From Bradyrhizobium sp. WSM471 (GTDB lineage Bacteria > Pseudomonadota > Alphaproteobacteria > Rhizobiales > Xanthobacteraceae), in NCBI RefSeq assembly GCF_000244915.1, contig NZ_CM001442.1, forward strand, positions 3,224,001 through 3,288,000: a DNA stretch of 64,000 nt, in the 5' to 3' direction. This document shows, piece after piece, positions 42,491 to 51,880 of this stretch. The position numbers and the translations under genes are program-made. Below the pieces are notes generated by a model, which saw only the letters and a program-made list of their open reading frames with translations, had not been told where the DNA came from and made no database searches. Positions within the stretch are counted from its first letter, which is position 1. Each line of letters begins with the position of its first letter.

Positions 42491-44779
42491 TTAGTTCTTG
42501 CGCGGGGCGGATGCGTTCGCATTCTCTTCCGCATAGTTCTGCGGGAAGGCGAGCGCGCTCGTGGACGATGCCGGCTTGGCTTGCTTGGGATCGGTGGCGG
42601 CCGATTTGGTCGCGATCCTGGCCGCGTCATCCAGCAGCTTCTCGACGCGCACCAAAACGTCGGCGCCGCGCTTGGTCAATACCGGCGGCGGACCGGGCTT
42701 GGTCTCCAGCACCTTCGGCGCCGCATTGGCCTGCGCGTTGGCGATCCGCTCGGGAGGCAGCTTCTGGCCCATGCCGATGCCGGCGATTTCCCGCACCTCG
42801 ACGCCCTGATGCGCCGCGAGCATGATGTCGTGCCAGGTCTGCGCCGGCAGCGAGCCGCCGGTCATGCGGTTGGTCGGTGAATAATCGTCATTGCCGTACC
42901 AGACCGCGCAGGTGAAATTGCCGGTGTAGCCGACGAACCAGGCATCGCGATAAGCATTGGTCGTGCCGGTCTTGCCCGCGGTCGGAATGCCGTCGAGGGC
43001 TGCGCGGCGCGCGGTGCCTTCGCTGACGACGTGGCTCATCATGCCGGCCATGTCGGCGGCTACCGAGGCGGGAATCGCCTGGCGCGGCTTCGGGCCGTCG
43101 CGGTCCCAGCGCCAGACCGGATCGCCCGCGCCGGTGCGCACTTCCAGCACGGAATGCGGCGTCACCGCCTTGCCGCGGTTGGGGAAGGTCGCATACGCCA
43201 CCGCGTGCTCGAGCACGGTGACTTCGTCCGAGCCGATCGGCAGCGACGGCGTGTCGGGCAGCGGCGCCTTGAGGCCGAAACGGCGCGCCACCTCGACGAT
43301 CTTGGCGCGGCCGATCTTGGCCGGGTTCGGCGCCTTCGGCTGCTCCTTCTGGCCGATCGCGATCGACAGCTTGACGGGCACCACGTTGATCGAACGCGTG
43401 ATCGCCTGCGTCAGCGTCACCGCGCCGGAATAGGAATGGCCATAGTTCTGCGGGCACCAATTGCCGATGCAGACCGGGCCGTCGACCACGATCGAATTCG
43501 GCGTGAAACCGTTGAGGAGCGCGGTGGTGTAGACGTAAGGCTTGAACGAGGAGCCCGGCTGGCGATAGGCGTCGGTGGCGCGGTTGAACTGGCTGGCGCC
43601 GTAGTCGCGGCCGCCGACCATGGCGCGGATGCCGCCGTCGAGATCGGACACGACGGTGGCGGCCTGGGTCGCGTGATAGTCGCGGCCGAACTGGCGCAGC
43701 TGGTTCTCGACCGCGTCTTCCGCCGCCTTCTGCACATTGGTGTCGATCGCGAGCCGGACCACGAAGACGCGCTCGGTGTAGGATTTCGGGAAGGTGTCGA
43801 CCAGCTTGCGCATCTCGTCGAAGGCGTAGTCGAGATAATAATTCGGCGACGCCTCGTAGCGGCGGTCGACCGCGAAGGCGGGGTTGCGGCGAGCGCCGAA
43901 CACCTGGCCCTCGGTCATGAAGCCGGCGTCGACGAGATTGTCGAGCACGACGTTGGCGCGGGCGCGGGCGGCGGGCAGGTTGATGTGGGGCGCATATTTG
44001 GTCGGCGCCTTGAACAGGCCGGCGAGCATCGCGGCTTCGGCAAGCGTCACGTCACGTGCCGACTTGTTGAAGTAGAAGTGCGCGGCGCCGTCGACGCCGA
44101 AGGTGCCGCCGCCCATATAGGCGCGGTCGAGATACAGCTTGAGGATCTCGTTCTTGGTCAGGCGCCATTCCAGCCAGACCGCGAGGAAGGCTTCGTTGAC
44201 CTTGCGCTCGATGGTGCGCTCGTTGCTCAGGAACAGGTTCTTGGCGAGCTGCTGGGTGATCGAGGAGCCGCCCTGGCGGACGCCGCCGGCCTGGGCGTTG
44301 GTGACGAGCGCGCGCGCGGTGCCGGCGATGTCGATGCCGAAATGCTCGTAGAAGCGGCGGTCCTCGGTGGCGAGCGTCGCCTTGATCAGCACGTCCGGAA
44401 AATCTTCCAGCGGGATCGAGTCGTTGTGCTTGATGCCGCGGCTGCCGATCGGGTTGCCGTAGCGGTCGAGGAAGGTCACCGCCAGGTCGGACTTCTTCAG
44501 CCAGTCCTCGTCCGCGGTCTCGCGGAAGGCGGGGATGGCGAGGGTCAGCATCACCACCAGGCCGCCGAGGCCGAGGGTCGCAGCCTCCGACAGCGGCTCG
44601 ATGAACACCCAGCGCTTCCACCGCCCGACATAGAAGCGATCCATGAAGGTCGAGTAGCGCTCGTAGAGCTCGCGGATGCCCTTGGCTGAGGAGAACAGCG
44701 ACGAGTCGATGCGCGCATCGAGATCCAGGAAGAAATTCCGGATCCGGGCCTTCCAATGCGGTGGTATGATCTGGCGCAC
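42491..44779 (-). CDS. Class A penicillin-binding protein (PBP1A type)
   Basis: 762 residues. One membrane helix near 65-85, then the GT51 transglycosylase domain with ATEDRRFYEHFGID, GGSSITQQLAKNLFLS and AYMGGGTFGVDGAA, and the transpeptidase domain with the active serine in PGSSFKPYVYT, SxN in RSINVVPVK and KTGT in AGKTGTTNAYRD. Builds and cross-links peptidoglycan in the periplasm. The 80-residue C-terminus is Ala/Lys/Pro-rich. First gene of a likely operon with the DUF1214 and DUF1254 genes. Confidence 0.95.
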   Translation of the reverse strand: MRQIIPPHWKARIRNFFLDLDARIDSSLFSSAKGIRELYERYSTFMDRFYVGRWKRWVFIEPLSEAATLGLGGLVVMLTLAIPAFRETADEDWLKKSDLAVTFLDRYGNPIGSRGIKHNDSIPLEDFPDVLIKATLATEDRRFYEHFGIDIAGTARALVTNAQAGGVRQGGSSITQQLAKNLFLSNERTIERKVNEAFLAVWLEWRLTKNEILKLYLDRAYMGGGTFGVDGAAHFYFNKSARDVTLAEAAMLAGLFKAPTKYAPHINLPAARARANVVLDNLVDAGFMTEGQVFGARRNPAFAVDRRYEASPNYYLDYAFDEMRKLVDTFPKSYTERVFVVRLAIDTNVQKAAEDAVENQLRQFGRDYHATQAATVVSDLDGGIRAMVGGRDYGASQFNRATDAYRQPGSSFKPYVYTTALLNGFTPNSIVVDGPVCIGNWCPQNYGHSYSGAVTLTQAITRSINVVPVKLSIAIGQKEQPKAPNPAKIGRAKIVEVARRFGLKAPLPDTPSLPIGSDEVTVLEHAVAYATFPNRGKAVTPHSVLEVRTGAGDPVWRWDRDGPKPRQAIPASVAADMAGMMSHVVSEGTARRAALDGIPTAGKTGTTNAYRDAWFVGYTGNFTCAVWYGNDDYSPTNRMTGGSLPAQTWHDIMLAAHQGVEVREIAGIGMGQKLPPERIANAQANAAPKVLETKPGPPPVLTKRGADVLVRVEKLLDDAARIATKSAATDPKQAKPASSTSALAFPQNYAEENANASAPRKN

Positions 44780-45073
44780 CTAGAACCCTTGCGGCTTGGT
44801 TCGAAAGCGTTCAAGCACCCGGCCGGGGCGGCATCAAGACGTCTTGCGGGAGTGTTGCGGCAAACCCAAGGCGCCCGGCCAGCGACGGTGGGGACTTGCT
44901 GTTCCTTCTAGCCGAGCAGAGCCTATAAACCAATGGTCACGCTTGCGATTTTGAACAACAGGCCTAATTGACCCCGGTTCATTACGGGCCTCACGCGGGC
45001 GTTGCTTGCAGCCCCACGGCCGCACGCCCTAGATGGCACCAGCCGTAGCTCTTTCGAACTTTTGTTGAGGCGC

Positions 45074-45589
45074 ATGACCGCAGCTCCCAAACGACCTTCA
45101 GGCCAAGAAGGATTCTTCTGGAAAACCAAGACGTTGGAAGAGATGTCGGGGCCCGAATGGGAGAGCCTGTGCGACGGCTGCGGCCGCTGCTGCCTGAACA
45201 AGCTCGAGGAAGAGGGCACCGGCGACATCTACTTCACCCATGTCGGCTGCAAGCTGCTCGATGGGGCGACCTGCGGCTGCAAGGACTACGCGAATCGTTC
45301 CGACAAGGTTCCGGACTGCGTCCGCCTGACCCCGGCCAATGTCCGCACCCTGAACTGGCTGCCGCCGAGCTGCGGCTATAAGCTCGTCGCGGAAGGGCGC
45401 GACCTCTATTGGTGGCATCCGCTGGTGTCAGGTGATCCCGACACCGTGCATGAGGCCGGCGTCTCCGTACGCGGACGGGTCGAAGGCAGCGAGGTGGAGA
45501 TCCCGGACGATGAGCTCGAGAACCACATCGTGCAGTGGCCGGCGCAGCTGCCGAAACGGGCCCGCTTGAAGCGACGTCCGAAGGACTGA
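45074..45589 (+). CDS. YcgN/UPF0260 cysteine-cluster protein
   Basis: 171 residues. The CxxCxxxCC-type cluster [16 protein letters not shown] and further Cys in [15 protein letters not shown] and [10 protein letters not shown] define the UPF0260 (YcgN) family, thought to bind an iron-sulfur or other metal cluster. The closing motif [20 protein letters not shown] is also family-typical. ATG 45074 used; the upstream frame to 45002 is not conserved. The 294-base gap before it (44780-45073) shows no gene. Confidence 0.9.
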   Translation: MTAAPKRPSGQEGFFWKTKTLEEMSGPEWESLCDGCGRCCLNKLEEEGTGDIYFTHVGCKLLDGATCGCKDYANRSDKVPDCVRLTPANVRTLNWLPPSCGYKLVAEGRDLYWWHPLVSGDPDTVHEAGVSVRGRVEGSEVEIPDDELENHIVQWPAQLPKRARLKRRPKD

Positions 45590-45759
45590 TCCGCCTGCCG
45601 GGGGTCGGGGAGGGATTCGGATCACGTGTTCGGGATGGCCGTGGGGTGGGATGCTCCCATGCGCCGCGGTGCCTGCCTGGGAAGAACTTTGCTGTCTACA
45701 TTGGACTGCATAGAACGAATCCTTCGCGGCGTTGCGCCGCCTCATGGCTTCCGATCGAG

Positions 45760-47340
45760 ATGAACAAGTTCGAGCGGCAGAGCGGTTCTGCCGACCCCCA
45801 GACATTGCCTGACGATATCGCCGAAGAGCTGTCGCGCCTTCCGAGCGAGGTCTTGAGCGTCGATGACGCTCCTTCGCTCGCGCCGCCGGCGCCGCTGTCG
45901 CAGGACGAGGTCCGCACCATCGTCATCAGCCTGATGCTGACGATGTTCCTGGCCGCACTCGACCAGACCATCGTCGCGACCGCGCTGCCGACCATCGGAC
46001 GCCAGTTCCACGACGTCTCCAATCTCTCCTGGGTCATTACCGCCTATCTGCTCGCCTCGACCGCGGTCGCGCCGGTTTTCGGCACGCTCAGCGACATCTA
46101 TGGCCGCCGCGCGATGATCATCATCTCGCTCAGCCTGTTCGTCGCGGGCTCGGTGCTGTGCGCGATCGCTCCGAACCTGCCGATGCTGATTCTTGCACGA
46201 GGTCTCCAGGGGCTGGGTGGCGGCGGCATCATGCCGGTGGTGCAGACCGTGATCTCCGACGTCGTGAGCCCACGCGAGCGCGGCCAGTACCAAGCCTATT
46301 TTTCCAGCGTCTGGATGGTCGGCGGCATTCTCGGGCCTGTCATCGGCGGCGTGTTCGCCGAGCATCTGCACTGGTCGATGATCTTCTGGATCAATGTGCC
46401 GCTCGCGGCCGCGGCGATTGCTCTGCTGTTGCCCAGGATGAAGAAGATCCCGGTGTTCCACCGCAAGCGCAAGGTCGACTGGCTCGGCGGCGTGCTGCTG
46501 ATGGCCTCGGCGGTCGTCTTCATGCTGGTGCTGACCTGGGGCGGCACGCGCTTCCCGTGGCTCTCGCCGACCGTGCTTGCGATGGTGGGCGGCGCCGTCG
46601 CACTCGCGGTCACCTTCGTGTGGCACGCGCGCCGCGCGGACGAGCCGTTCCTTCCGCTGTCGCTGCTCGGAGGATCGGTTGTGCCGTTCGGGCTGACGGC
46701 CGGCGGCTGTGCGCTCGGTGCGATCACGGGGCTCACGGTGCAGCTGCCGCTCTATTACGAGGCGGTCTATCATCTCAGCGCCAGCGAAGCGGGCCTCGCG
46801 CTGATTCCGCTCGCGGCGGTCTCGACCGTCGGCGCGGCCGTCGCCGGTCGCACCATGGCGCGCGCCAAGCACTACAAGCGGGTCGCCATCGTCGGAACGT
46901 CCTGGGCCGCGCTGTGCGGCCTCGCCCTCACGTTGACGACGCTGCCGCTCTGGGCGCTGCTGACGCTGATGGCTGCGTTTGCGCTTGGCCTCGGCACCAC
47001 CTTTCCGGTCTGCGTGGTCTCGGTGCAGAATTCGGTCGCCCGTCCGCAGGTCGGCACCATCACCGGCGCGTTGAACTTCTTCCGCTCGCTGATGTCCTCG
47101 TTCACGGTCGCGGCGTTCGCGGCCATCCTGCTCATTGCACTTGGCGCCGACGTTCCGCTCGCCGGCGAGCATCACGGCGCCGTCAATGCGATCCCCGCCG
47201 ACGACATGCGGCATGCGTTCCGTTATGTCTTCGGCGCCGCCACCGCGCTGATGGCCGGCGCCGCGCTCTGCCTGATCATGATGGAGGAGCGGCCGCTGGC
47301 CGGGCCCTCCACGACGCAACCGGTCGAGATGGCGGAGTAG
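45760..47340 (+). CDS. MFS multidrug exporter, DHA2 (EmrB/QacA) family
   Basis: 526 residues with 14 predicted helices. Motif D1 is LDQTIVATALPTIGRQFHD; the loop 2-3 motif is GTLSDIYGRRAMI; motif C is GGILGPVIGGVFAEH. Drug or organic-compound/proton antiporter of the inner membrane. The first 50 residues are a polar cytoplasmic tail. ATG 45760 is used; the open frame starts at 45535 but the extension is frame-shadow of the previous gene. No adaptor (EmrA) next to it. Converges on the histidine kinase with six bases between. Confidence 0.88.
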   Translation: MNKFERQSGSADPQTLPDDIAEELSRLPSEVLSVDDAPSLAPPAPLSQDEVRTIVISLMLTMFLAALDQTIVATALPTIGRQFHDVSNLSWVITAYLLASTAVAPVFGTLSDIYGRRAMIIISLSLFVAGSVLCAIAPNLPMLILARGLQGLGGGGIMPVVQTVISDVVSPRERGQYQAYFSSVWMVGGILGPVIGGVFAEHLHWSMIFWINVPLAAAAIALLLPRMKKIPVFHRKRKVDWLGGVLLMASAVVFMLVLTWGGTRFPWLSPTVLAMVGGAVALAVTFVWHARRADEPFLPLSLLGGSVVPFGLTAGGCALGAITGLTVQLPLYYEAVYHLSASEAGLALIPLAAVSTVGAAVAGRTMARAKHYKRVAIVGTSWAALCGLALTLTTLPLWALLTLMAAFALGLGTTFPVCVVSVQNSVARPQVGTITGALNFFRSLMSSFTVAAFAAILLIALGADVPLAGEHHGAVNAIPADDMRHAFRYVFGAATALMAGAALCLIMMEERPLAGPSTTQPVEMAE

Positions 47341-47346
47341 GAACCG

Positions 47347-49848
47347 CTAGCCGCGGCCTCCGTCCGGAAAGCTGCTGTTTCGCGGCAATCGAATCGTGAA
47401 CTCGGTGAACGCGCCGGGCTCCGTCGCGACGTCGATCGTGCCGCCATGCTGCTTCACCACGATGTCGTGGCTCATCGACAATCCAAGGCCGGTGCCTTCG
47501 CCGGCCGGCTTGGTGGTGAAGAACGGATCGAACATCTTTTCCTTCACCTCGTGCGGAATGCCGGTGCCGTTGTCACGGATGCGGATCTCGATGTTGTCGC
47601 CCAGGTCGCGCGTTGCGGCGATCACCACCGGCTCGTAATCGGTGGCGCCGTCATCCGACTTGCGCTTGGCCACCGCGTGGAAGCCGTTCGAGATCAGGTT
47701 CAGCAGCACCCGCGTGATCTCCTGCGGAAACACTGCCGCTTGCCCGGCCGCGGGGTCGAGCTCGCGCTTCAGCGTCACGTCGAACTGCGGCTTCTCGGCG
47801 CGGGCGCCGTGATAGGCGAGGTTGAGGCTCTCCTCGACCAGCGCGTTGATGTCGCTCAGCCGATGCTCGCCGCCGCCCTCGCGGGAATGCAGCAGCATGT
47901 TCTTGACGATGGAGTCGGCGCGCCTGCCGTGCTGCACGATTTTCGCGAGATTGTCCTTCAGGAGCCCGGTCAGCTCGTCGACCTCGCTGCGGACGTCGTC
48001 CGCAAGCGGGACAGGCGCGAGCGCCTCGTTCAGCTCGTCCGTCAGCTCGGCGGAGAGCGATGCAAAATTGTTGACGAAGTTGAGCGGGTTCTTGATCTCG
48101 TGCGCGATGCCGGCGGTGAGCTGGCCGAGCGAGGCCAATTTCTCGGTCTGGACCAGTCGGTCCTGGGCCGCGCGCAGACCGTCGAGCGATTTGGCGAGGT
48201 CTCTGGTGCGGTCCTGCACCTCGTTGAACAGGCGCGTGTTCTCGATGGCGATCACGGCCTGGTCGGCAAAGGTCTTGAGCAGGGCGATCGCTTTGTCCGG
48301 GAAAGGACCGGCCTCCGGCCGCGTCACGCCGATGGTGCCGATCGCGACGCCGTCGCGCAGCATCGGGATCACGAGGATGCTGCGATAGCCTCGCGTCCGT
48401 GCCAGCTCTCTCATGGCGTCCGTCAGGTCGGGCTCGTTCTGCATGTCGCTGCGGAATGCGAATTCTCCACTCGTCGCCACCCGGCTGTGAATGCCGGATG
48501 CCGACAGCGGCGCCGGGAACGAGCTGAGCAGCTCTTCGTTGCCGGCTTCGTTGTCGGTGCTGAAGGCGGCGAGGTGCAGCAGGCCGTCAATGACGCGCGT
48601 GACGGTGGAGGAATGTCCGCCGACCAGGGTCTTGGCGCTGTCGGAGATCGCCTGGAACACCGGTGTCACATCTGCGGGCGAGGCCGCGATCACCTTGAGG
48701 ATGTCGGCGGTCGCGGTCTGCCGTTCCAGCGCTTCCCTCGTGGTGTTGAACAGGCTGACATTCTTGATCGCGATCACCGCCTGGTCGGCGAAGGTCTGCA
48801 ACAGCCGCACATGATGCTCGCCGAACGCGCCGGTCGCTCGCCGCGTGGCGATGATGATGCCGATGGCCTCACCATCGCTCATCAGGGGCGCGAACAGCAT
48901 GCTGCGGTAGCCGCGGGCGCGCGCGATGTTGCGCGCCGCCGGTTCGACATCGGTGTCGGGCAATTGCGCCGCGGCACCACCGGCCACGAGCTCGTAAGGC
49001 GGGAACTGCGCGAATGGCACCGGGAACGAGGACTGCAGCACGCGATCGCCGGCGGGATCGGTCGGCGTGAACGCCGCAAGGTGCGCGGCGCCGCCGATGT
49101 AGCGCAGCACCGCCGTGGAGAAGCCGCCGATCAGCCGGTTGGCATTGGCGGCGATGGCGTCGAACACCGGCTGTACGTCGGACGGTGAAGCGGCCATCAC
49201 TTTCAGAATGTCGGCGGTGGCAGTCTGGCGTTCCAGCGTCTCGCGCGTCTCGTTGAACAGCCGCGCATTCTCGATCGCGATCACCGCCTGGTCGGCAAAG
49301 GTCTGGAGCAGCTGCACGAGGTCGGCTGCGAACGCGCCGGGCTCGGCGCGCGTGACGCTAATCATGCCGACTGGCGTCCCCCGATTCATCAGCGGCATGA
49401 ACAACACGCTGCGGAAGCCGCGCAGTCGCGCAAGGTTCCGGTTCAGCTCCGGGACCTCCACGGCTTCGCTATCGGGAAACTGGATCGTCTCGCCGCCGCG
49501 CACCAGCGCGAAGGTCGGAAAGTCGGCAATCTTGCGCGGGAACGACGTCTTCAGCCCTTCGTCCGCCTCGGGGCTCGTTGGTGTGAACGCCACGAGGTGG
49601 AGCTCGTCCTCGATGAACTGAAGCACGGTGGCGGAGAAGCCGCCGAGCAAACGCCGGGAGCTGGACGCAATCGCCTCGAAGACCGGCCGGGCATCGGACG
49701 GAGAGGCCGCGATGGTGCGCAGAATCCCGGCGCTGGCGCTCTGACGATCGCGCGCAGTCGCAAGCTCGCTTCGAAGCTGCGCGTTCTCGGCTGCGGCCGA
49801 CTGCAACAGGCGCTCGAGTTCATCGACATCGTTGGAAGGGTTGGTCAT
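47347..49848 (-). CDS. Cytoplasmic histidine kinase with three tandem GAF domains
   Basis: 833 residues, no membrane helix. A coiled coil, then three GAF domains at about 45-210, 215-375 and 380-545, each introduced by an ASPxDxxPVFxAI motif and ending in LLxTFADQAVIAIxNxxLFN. Then a coiled coil, HisKA with LTAGIAHEIKNPLNFVNNFA and HATPase with RIRDNGTGIP and GTGLGLSMSHD. The GAF units are 35-45 percent alike by eye, suggesting internal duplication. No response regulator adjacent. ATG 49848 or 49854; both give MTNPSNDVDE. Confidence 0.9.
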   Translation of the reverse strand: MTNPSNDVDELERLLQSAAAENAQLRSELATARDRQSASAGILRTIAASPSDARPVFEAIASSSRRLLGGFSATVLQFIEDELHLVAFTPTSPEADEGLKTSFPRKIADFPTFALVRGGETIQFPDSEAVEVPELNRNLARLRGFRSVLFMPLMNRGTPVGMISVTRAEPGAFAADLVQLLQTFADQAVIAIENARLFNETRETLERQTATADILKVMAASPSDVQPVFDAIAANANRLIGGFSTAVLRYIGGAAHLAAFTPTDPAGDRVLQSSFPVPFAQFPPYELVAGGAAAQLPDTDVEPAARNIARARGYRSMLFAPLMSDGEAIGIIIATRRATGAFGEHHVRLLQTFADQAVIAIKNVSLFNTTREALERQTATADILKVIAASPADVTPVFQAISDSAKTLVGGHSSTVTRVIDGLLHLAAFSTDNEAGNEELLSSFPAPLSASGIHSRVATSGEFAFRSDMQNEPDLTDAMRELARTRGYRSILVIPMLRDGVAIGTIGVTRPEAGPFPDKAIALLKTFADQAVIAIENTRLFNEVQDRTRDLAKSLDGLRAAQDRLVQTEKLASLGQLTAGIAHEIKNPLNFVNNFASLSAELTDELNEALAPVPLADDVRSEVDELTGLLKDNLAKIVQHGRRADSIVKNMLLHSREGGGEHRLSDINALVEESLNLAYHGARAEKPQFDVTLKRELDPAAGQAAVFPQEITRVLLNLISNGFHAVAKRKSDDGATDYEPVVIAATRDLGDNIEIRIRDNGTGIPHEVKEKMFDPFFTTKPAGEGTGLGLSMSHDIVVKQHGGTIDVATEPGAFTEFTIRLPRNSSFPDGGRG

Positions 49849-49962
49849 TCGCATTCCGGCTCGATGCCGCGACATGCGCGGCACCAGGGCGGATTATCAC
49901 ATCTTCTGTGGCCGGAGCCAGCTGCCGCGACAGCGAGTTTTGCTGCCGGAATTCGGCCTGCT

Positions 49963-51597
49963 TCACGTGCCCGGCCGCGACACCTCGGTCTCCTTGCTGG
50001 TGATGAACTCCAGCAGCACGGGAACGCCTTCCTGCGTCTTCTGGATGCCGCGCCTGATCGCGGGGATGATGTCCTCAGGTTTCGTCACCCGCTCGCCATA
50101 GCCGCCGAAGGCGCGTGCCATCGCGGCGTAGTCGCCGGAAATGTCGGTCGACCGATATTTCTCGGTCGAGACCGGCATCACCTTCAATTCGATCGCCATC
50201 GAAAAATTGTTCAACAGGATCGACATGATCGGGATGCGCTCGCGCACCGCGGTCTCGAAATCCATACCGGTGAAGCCGATCGCCGCGTCGCCCCAGACAT
50301 TGATGCAGAGCTTGTCGGGCCTTGCGAGCTTGGCGCCCATGGCCAGCCCAAGACCGTAGCCGAGTTGAGTCGTCTTGCCCCAGCCGAGATAGGTGAGGGG
50401 CTCGACCGACTTCCAGAACGGCGAGAGCTGGTCGCGCGGGCTGCCCGCATCGTGGGTGATGATGGTGTTGTTGATGTCGACGGTGTGCTGCAAGTCCCAC
50501 AGCACGCGATAGGGGCTCAAGGGCGCATCATTGCTGGTGAGCTTCGGCATCCATTTCGCCAGCCACTCCTTGTGCGAGGCCGCGATCTCGGCCGCGACCG
50601 CCGAGGCGTCGCGATCCCCGGTGACGGTCTTGCCGATCTCCTCCAGCAGCGCGTCGAGCACGAGCCCGGCATCGCCGACGAGGCCAATCCTGGCTTCCAC
50701 GTCCTTGTTGAGATGGTTTGGATCGAGTGTGGAGTGGATGATGGTCTTGTCTTTCGGCATCGCGATGCCGAAGTTTGTTTCGGTGAAGGAGCAGCCGATG
50801 CCGAAAATGACGTCGGCGTCGGCCAGGAACTTCGGCACCGCGCGCGGCACCGCAAGGCCGCCGGAGCCGAGCGAGAGCGGATGCGTTTCCGGAAAGGACG
50901 ATTTGCCTCCAAGGCTGGTTGTCACGGGAATGGCGAGCCGTTCGGCCAGCCGTTTCAGTTGCGGCCAGGCCTGCGCGTAATGCACGCCCTGGCCCGCATA
51001 GATCACCGGACGCTTGGCATTGACGAGCAGGTCGGCCGCTTCCCGCACATGAACAGGGTCCGCCCCAGAGCGGGTGCGCAGCACGGGCGTGTAGTTCAGC
51101 GGCTCCGGCACCTCCTCGTTCCACATGTCCGCAGGGATCTCGACGATGACGGGTCCGCCGCGGCCGTTCTTCAGCTTGGTGAAGGCGCGGCGAAAAATGT
51201 TGGCGACTTCCGCGGCGAGGATGATCGGCTCCGACGATTTCGAAAATGCTTTCATCGCCTCGCTGGAATTGAAGTTCGGCTCGATATGCGCGAGCCGGCG
51301 CTGATAGCCCATCGGCAACACCAGCACGGGAACGGATTCGCCGTAGCATTGCGCGACGCCGCCCATCGCATTCTCCGCACCGGGGCCATGCTGCATGCAG
51401 AACGCGCCGATCGAACGTCCCGATGTCACCCGCGAGATCGCATCCGCCATGTGGATGCCGACGCGCTCCTGCCGCACCATCACCGGCCGGATATCGGCCT
51501 TCGCCGCATGCTCGATCAGATGGTTGACCGGATAGCCGCAGAGGATCGCGATCCCCTCGCGCTTCATGATTTCCGCAATCGCGGTGCCGAGCTTCAT
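49963..51597 (-). CDS. ThDP-dependent acetolactate synthase-like enzyme
   Basis: 544 residues. E44 in MVRQERVG is the catalytic Glu that activates ThDP; the pyrophosphate/Mg motif is GDAAIGFTGMDFETAVRER followed by LLNN. Central domain and PYR domain as in the AHAS/oxalyl-CoA decarboxylase group (GAFCMQHGPGAENAMGGVAQ). The true reaction is unclear; no small regulatory subunit or CoA genes nearby. RBS GGGAGAGAGAC precedes ATG 51597. It lies back to back with the P-type ATPase gene. Confidence 0.82.
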   Translation of the reverse strand: MKLGTAIAEIMKREGIAILCGYPVNHLIEHAAKADIRPVMVRQERVGIHMADAISRVTSGRSIGAFCMQHGPGAENAMGGVAQCYGESVPVLVLPMGYQRRLAHIEPNFNSSEAMKAFSKSSEPIILAAEVANIFRRAFTKLKNGRGGPVIVEIPADMWNEEVPEPLNYTPVLRTRSGADPVHVREAADLLVNAKRPVIYAGQGVHYAQAWPQLKRLAERLAIPVTTSLGGKSSFPETHPLSLGSGGLAVPRAVPKFLADADVIFGIGCSFTETNFGIAMPKDKTIIHSTLDPNHLNKDVEARIGLVGDAGLVLDALLEEIGKTVTGDRDASAVAAEIAASHKEWLAKWMPKLTSNDAPLSPYRVLWDLQHTVDINNTIITHDAGSPRDQLSPFWKSVEPLTYLGWGKTTQLGYGLGLAMGAKLARPDKLCINVWGDAAIGFTGMDFETAVRERIPIMSILLNNFSMAIELKVMPVSTEKYRSTDISGDYAAMARAFGGYGERVTKPEDIIPAIRRGIQKTQEGVPVLLEFITSKETEVSRPGT

Positions 51598-51743
51598 GGC
51601 GTCTCTCTCCCTGGGCAGGCCGGTTAGCCCGGCTGATTAGGGGAGAGAGGATCAGGAAACTGGCGGAGGGTAAAGCGCGGCTCCATGCCCGCGCAGGTAG
51701 GTCAGCCATGCAAGGCAGCCGCGTCCTTCTGTCAGGTCGATGC

Positions 51744-51757
51744 TTGACGCAGCTCAA
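51744..51757. promoter_or_regulatory. FixK/FNR-type box with aligned -10 element
   Basis: TTGACGCAGCTCAA is a perfect TTGA-N6-TCAA site of the FixK2/FNR class. CATAAT at 51781-51786 would be the -10 of a plus-strand promoter; the predicted transcription start near 51792 is 41.5 bases from the box centre, the classic activator distance. It faces the P-type ATPase gene. Confidence 0.7.
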
Positions 51758-51880
51758 GCCGGCCGGCGGTTGTCGCATGCCATAATGGCCGCGGTGATGA
51801 TGATGATGACACACCGCATCTTTCCATGAATTCCCGGGGACCCGGATGAGCTTCCAATACCTGTTGCTTGATCGCCCGCG

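Noticed and set aside
43031..44689. 552-codon plus-strand frame opposite the penicillin-binding protein
   Set aside because: Antisense shadow; the minus-strand gene shows all PBP motifs.
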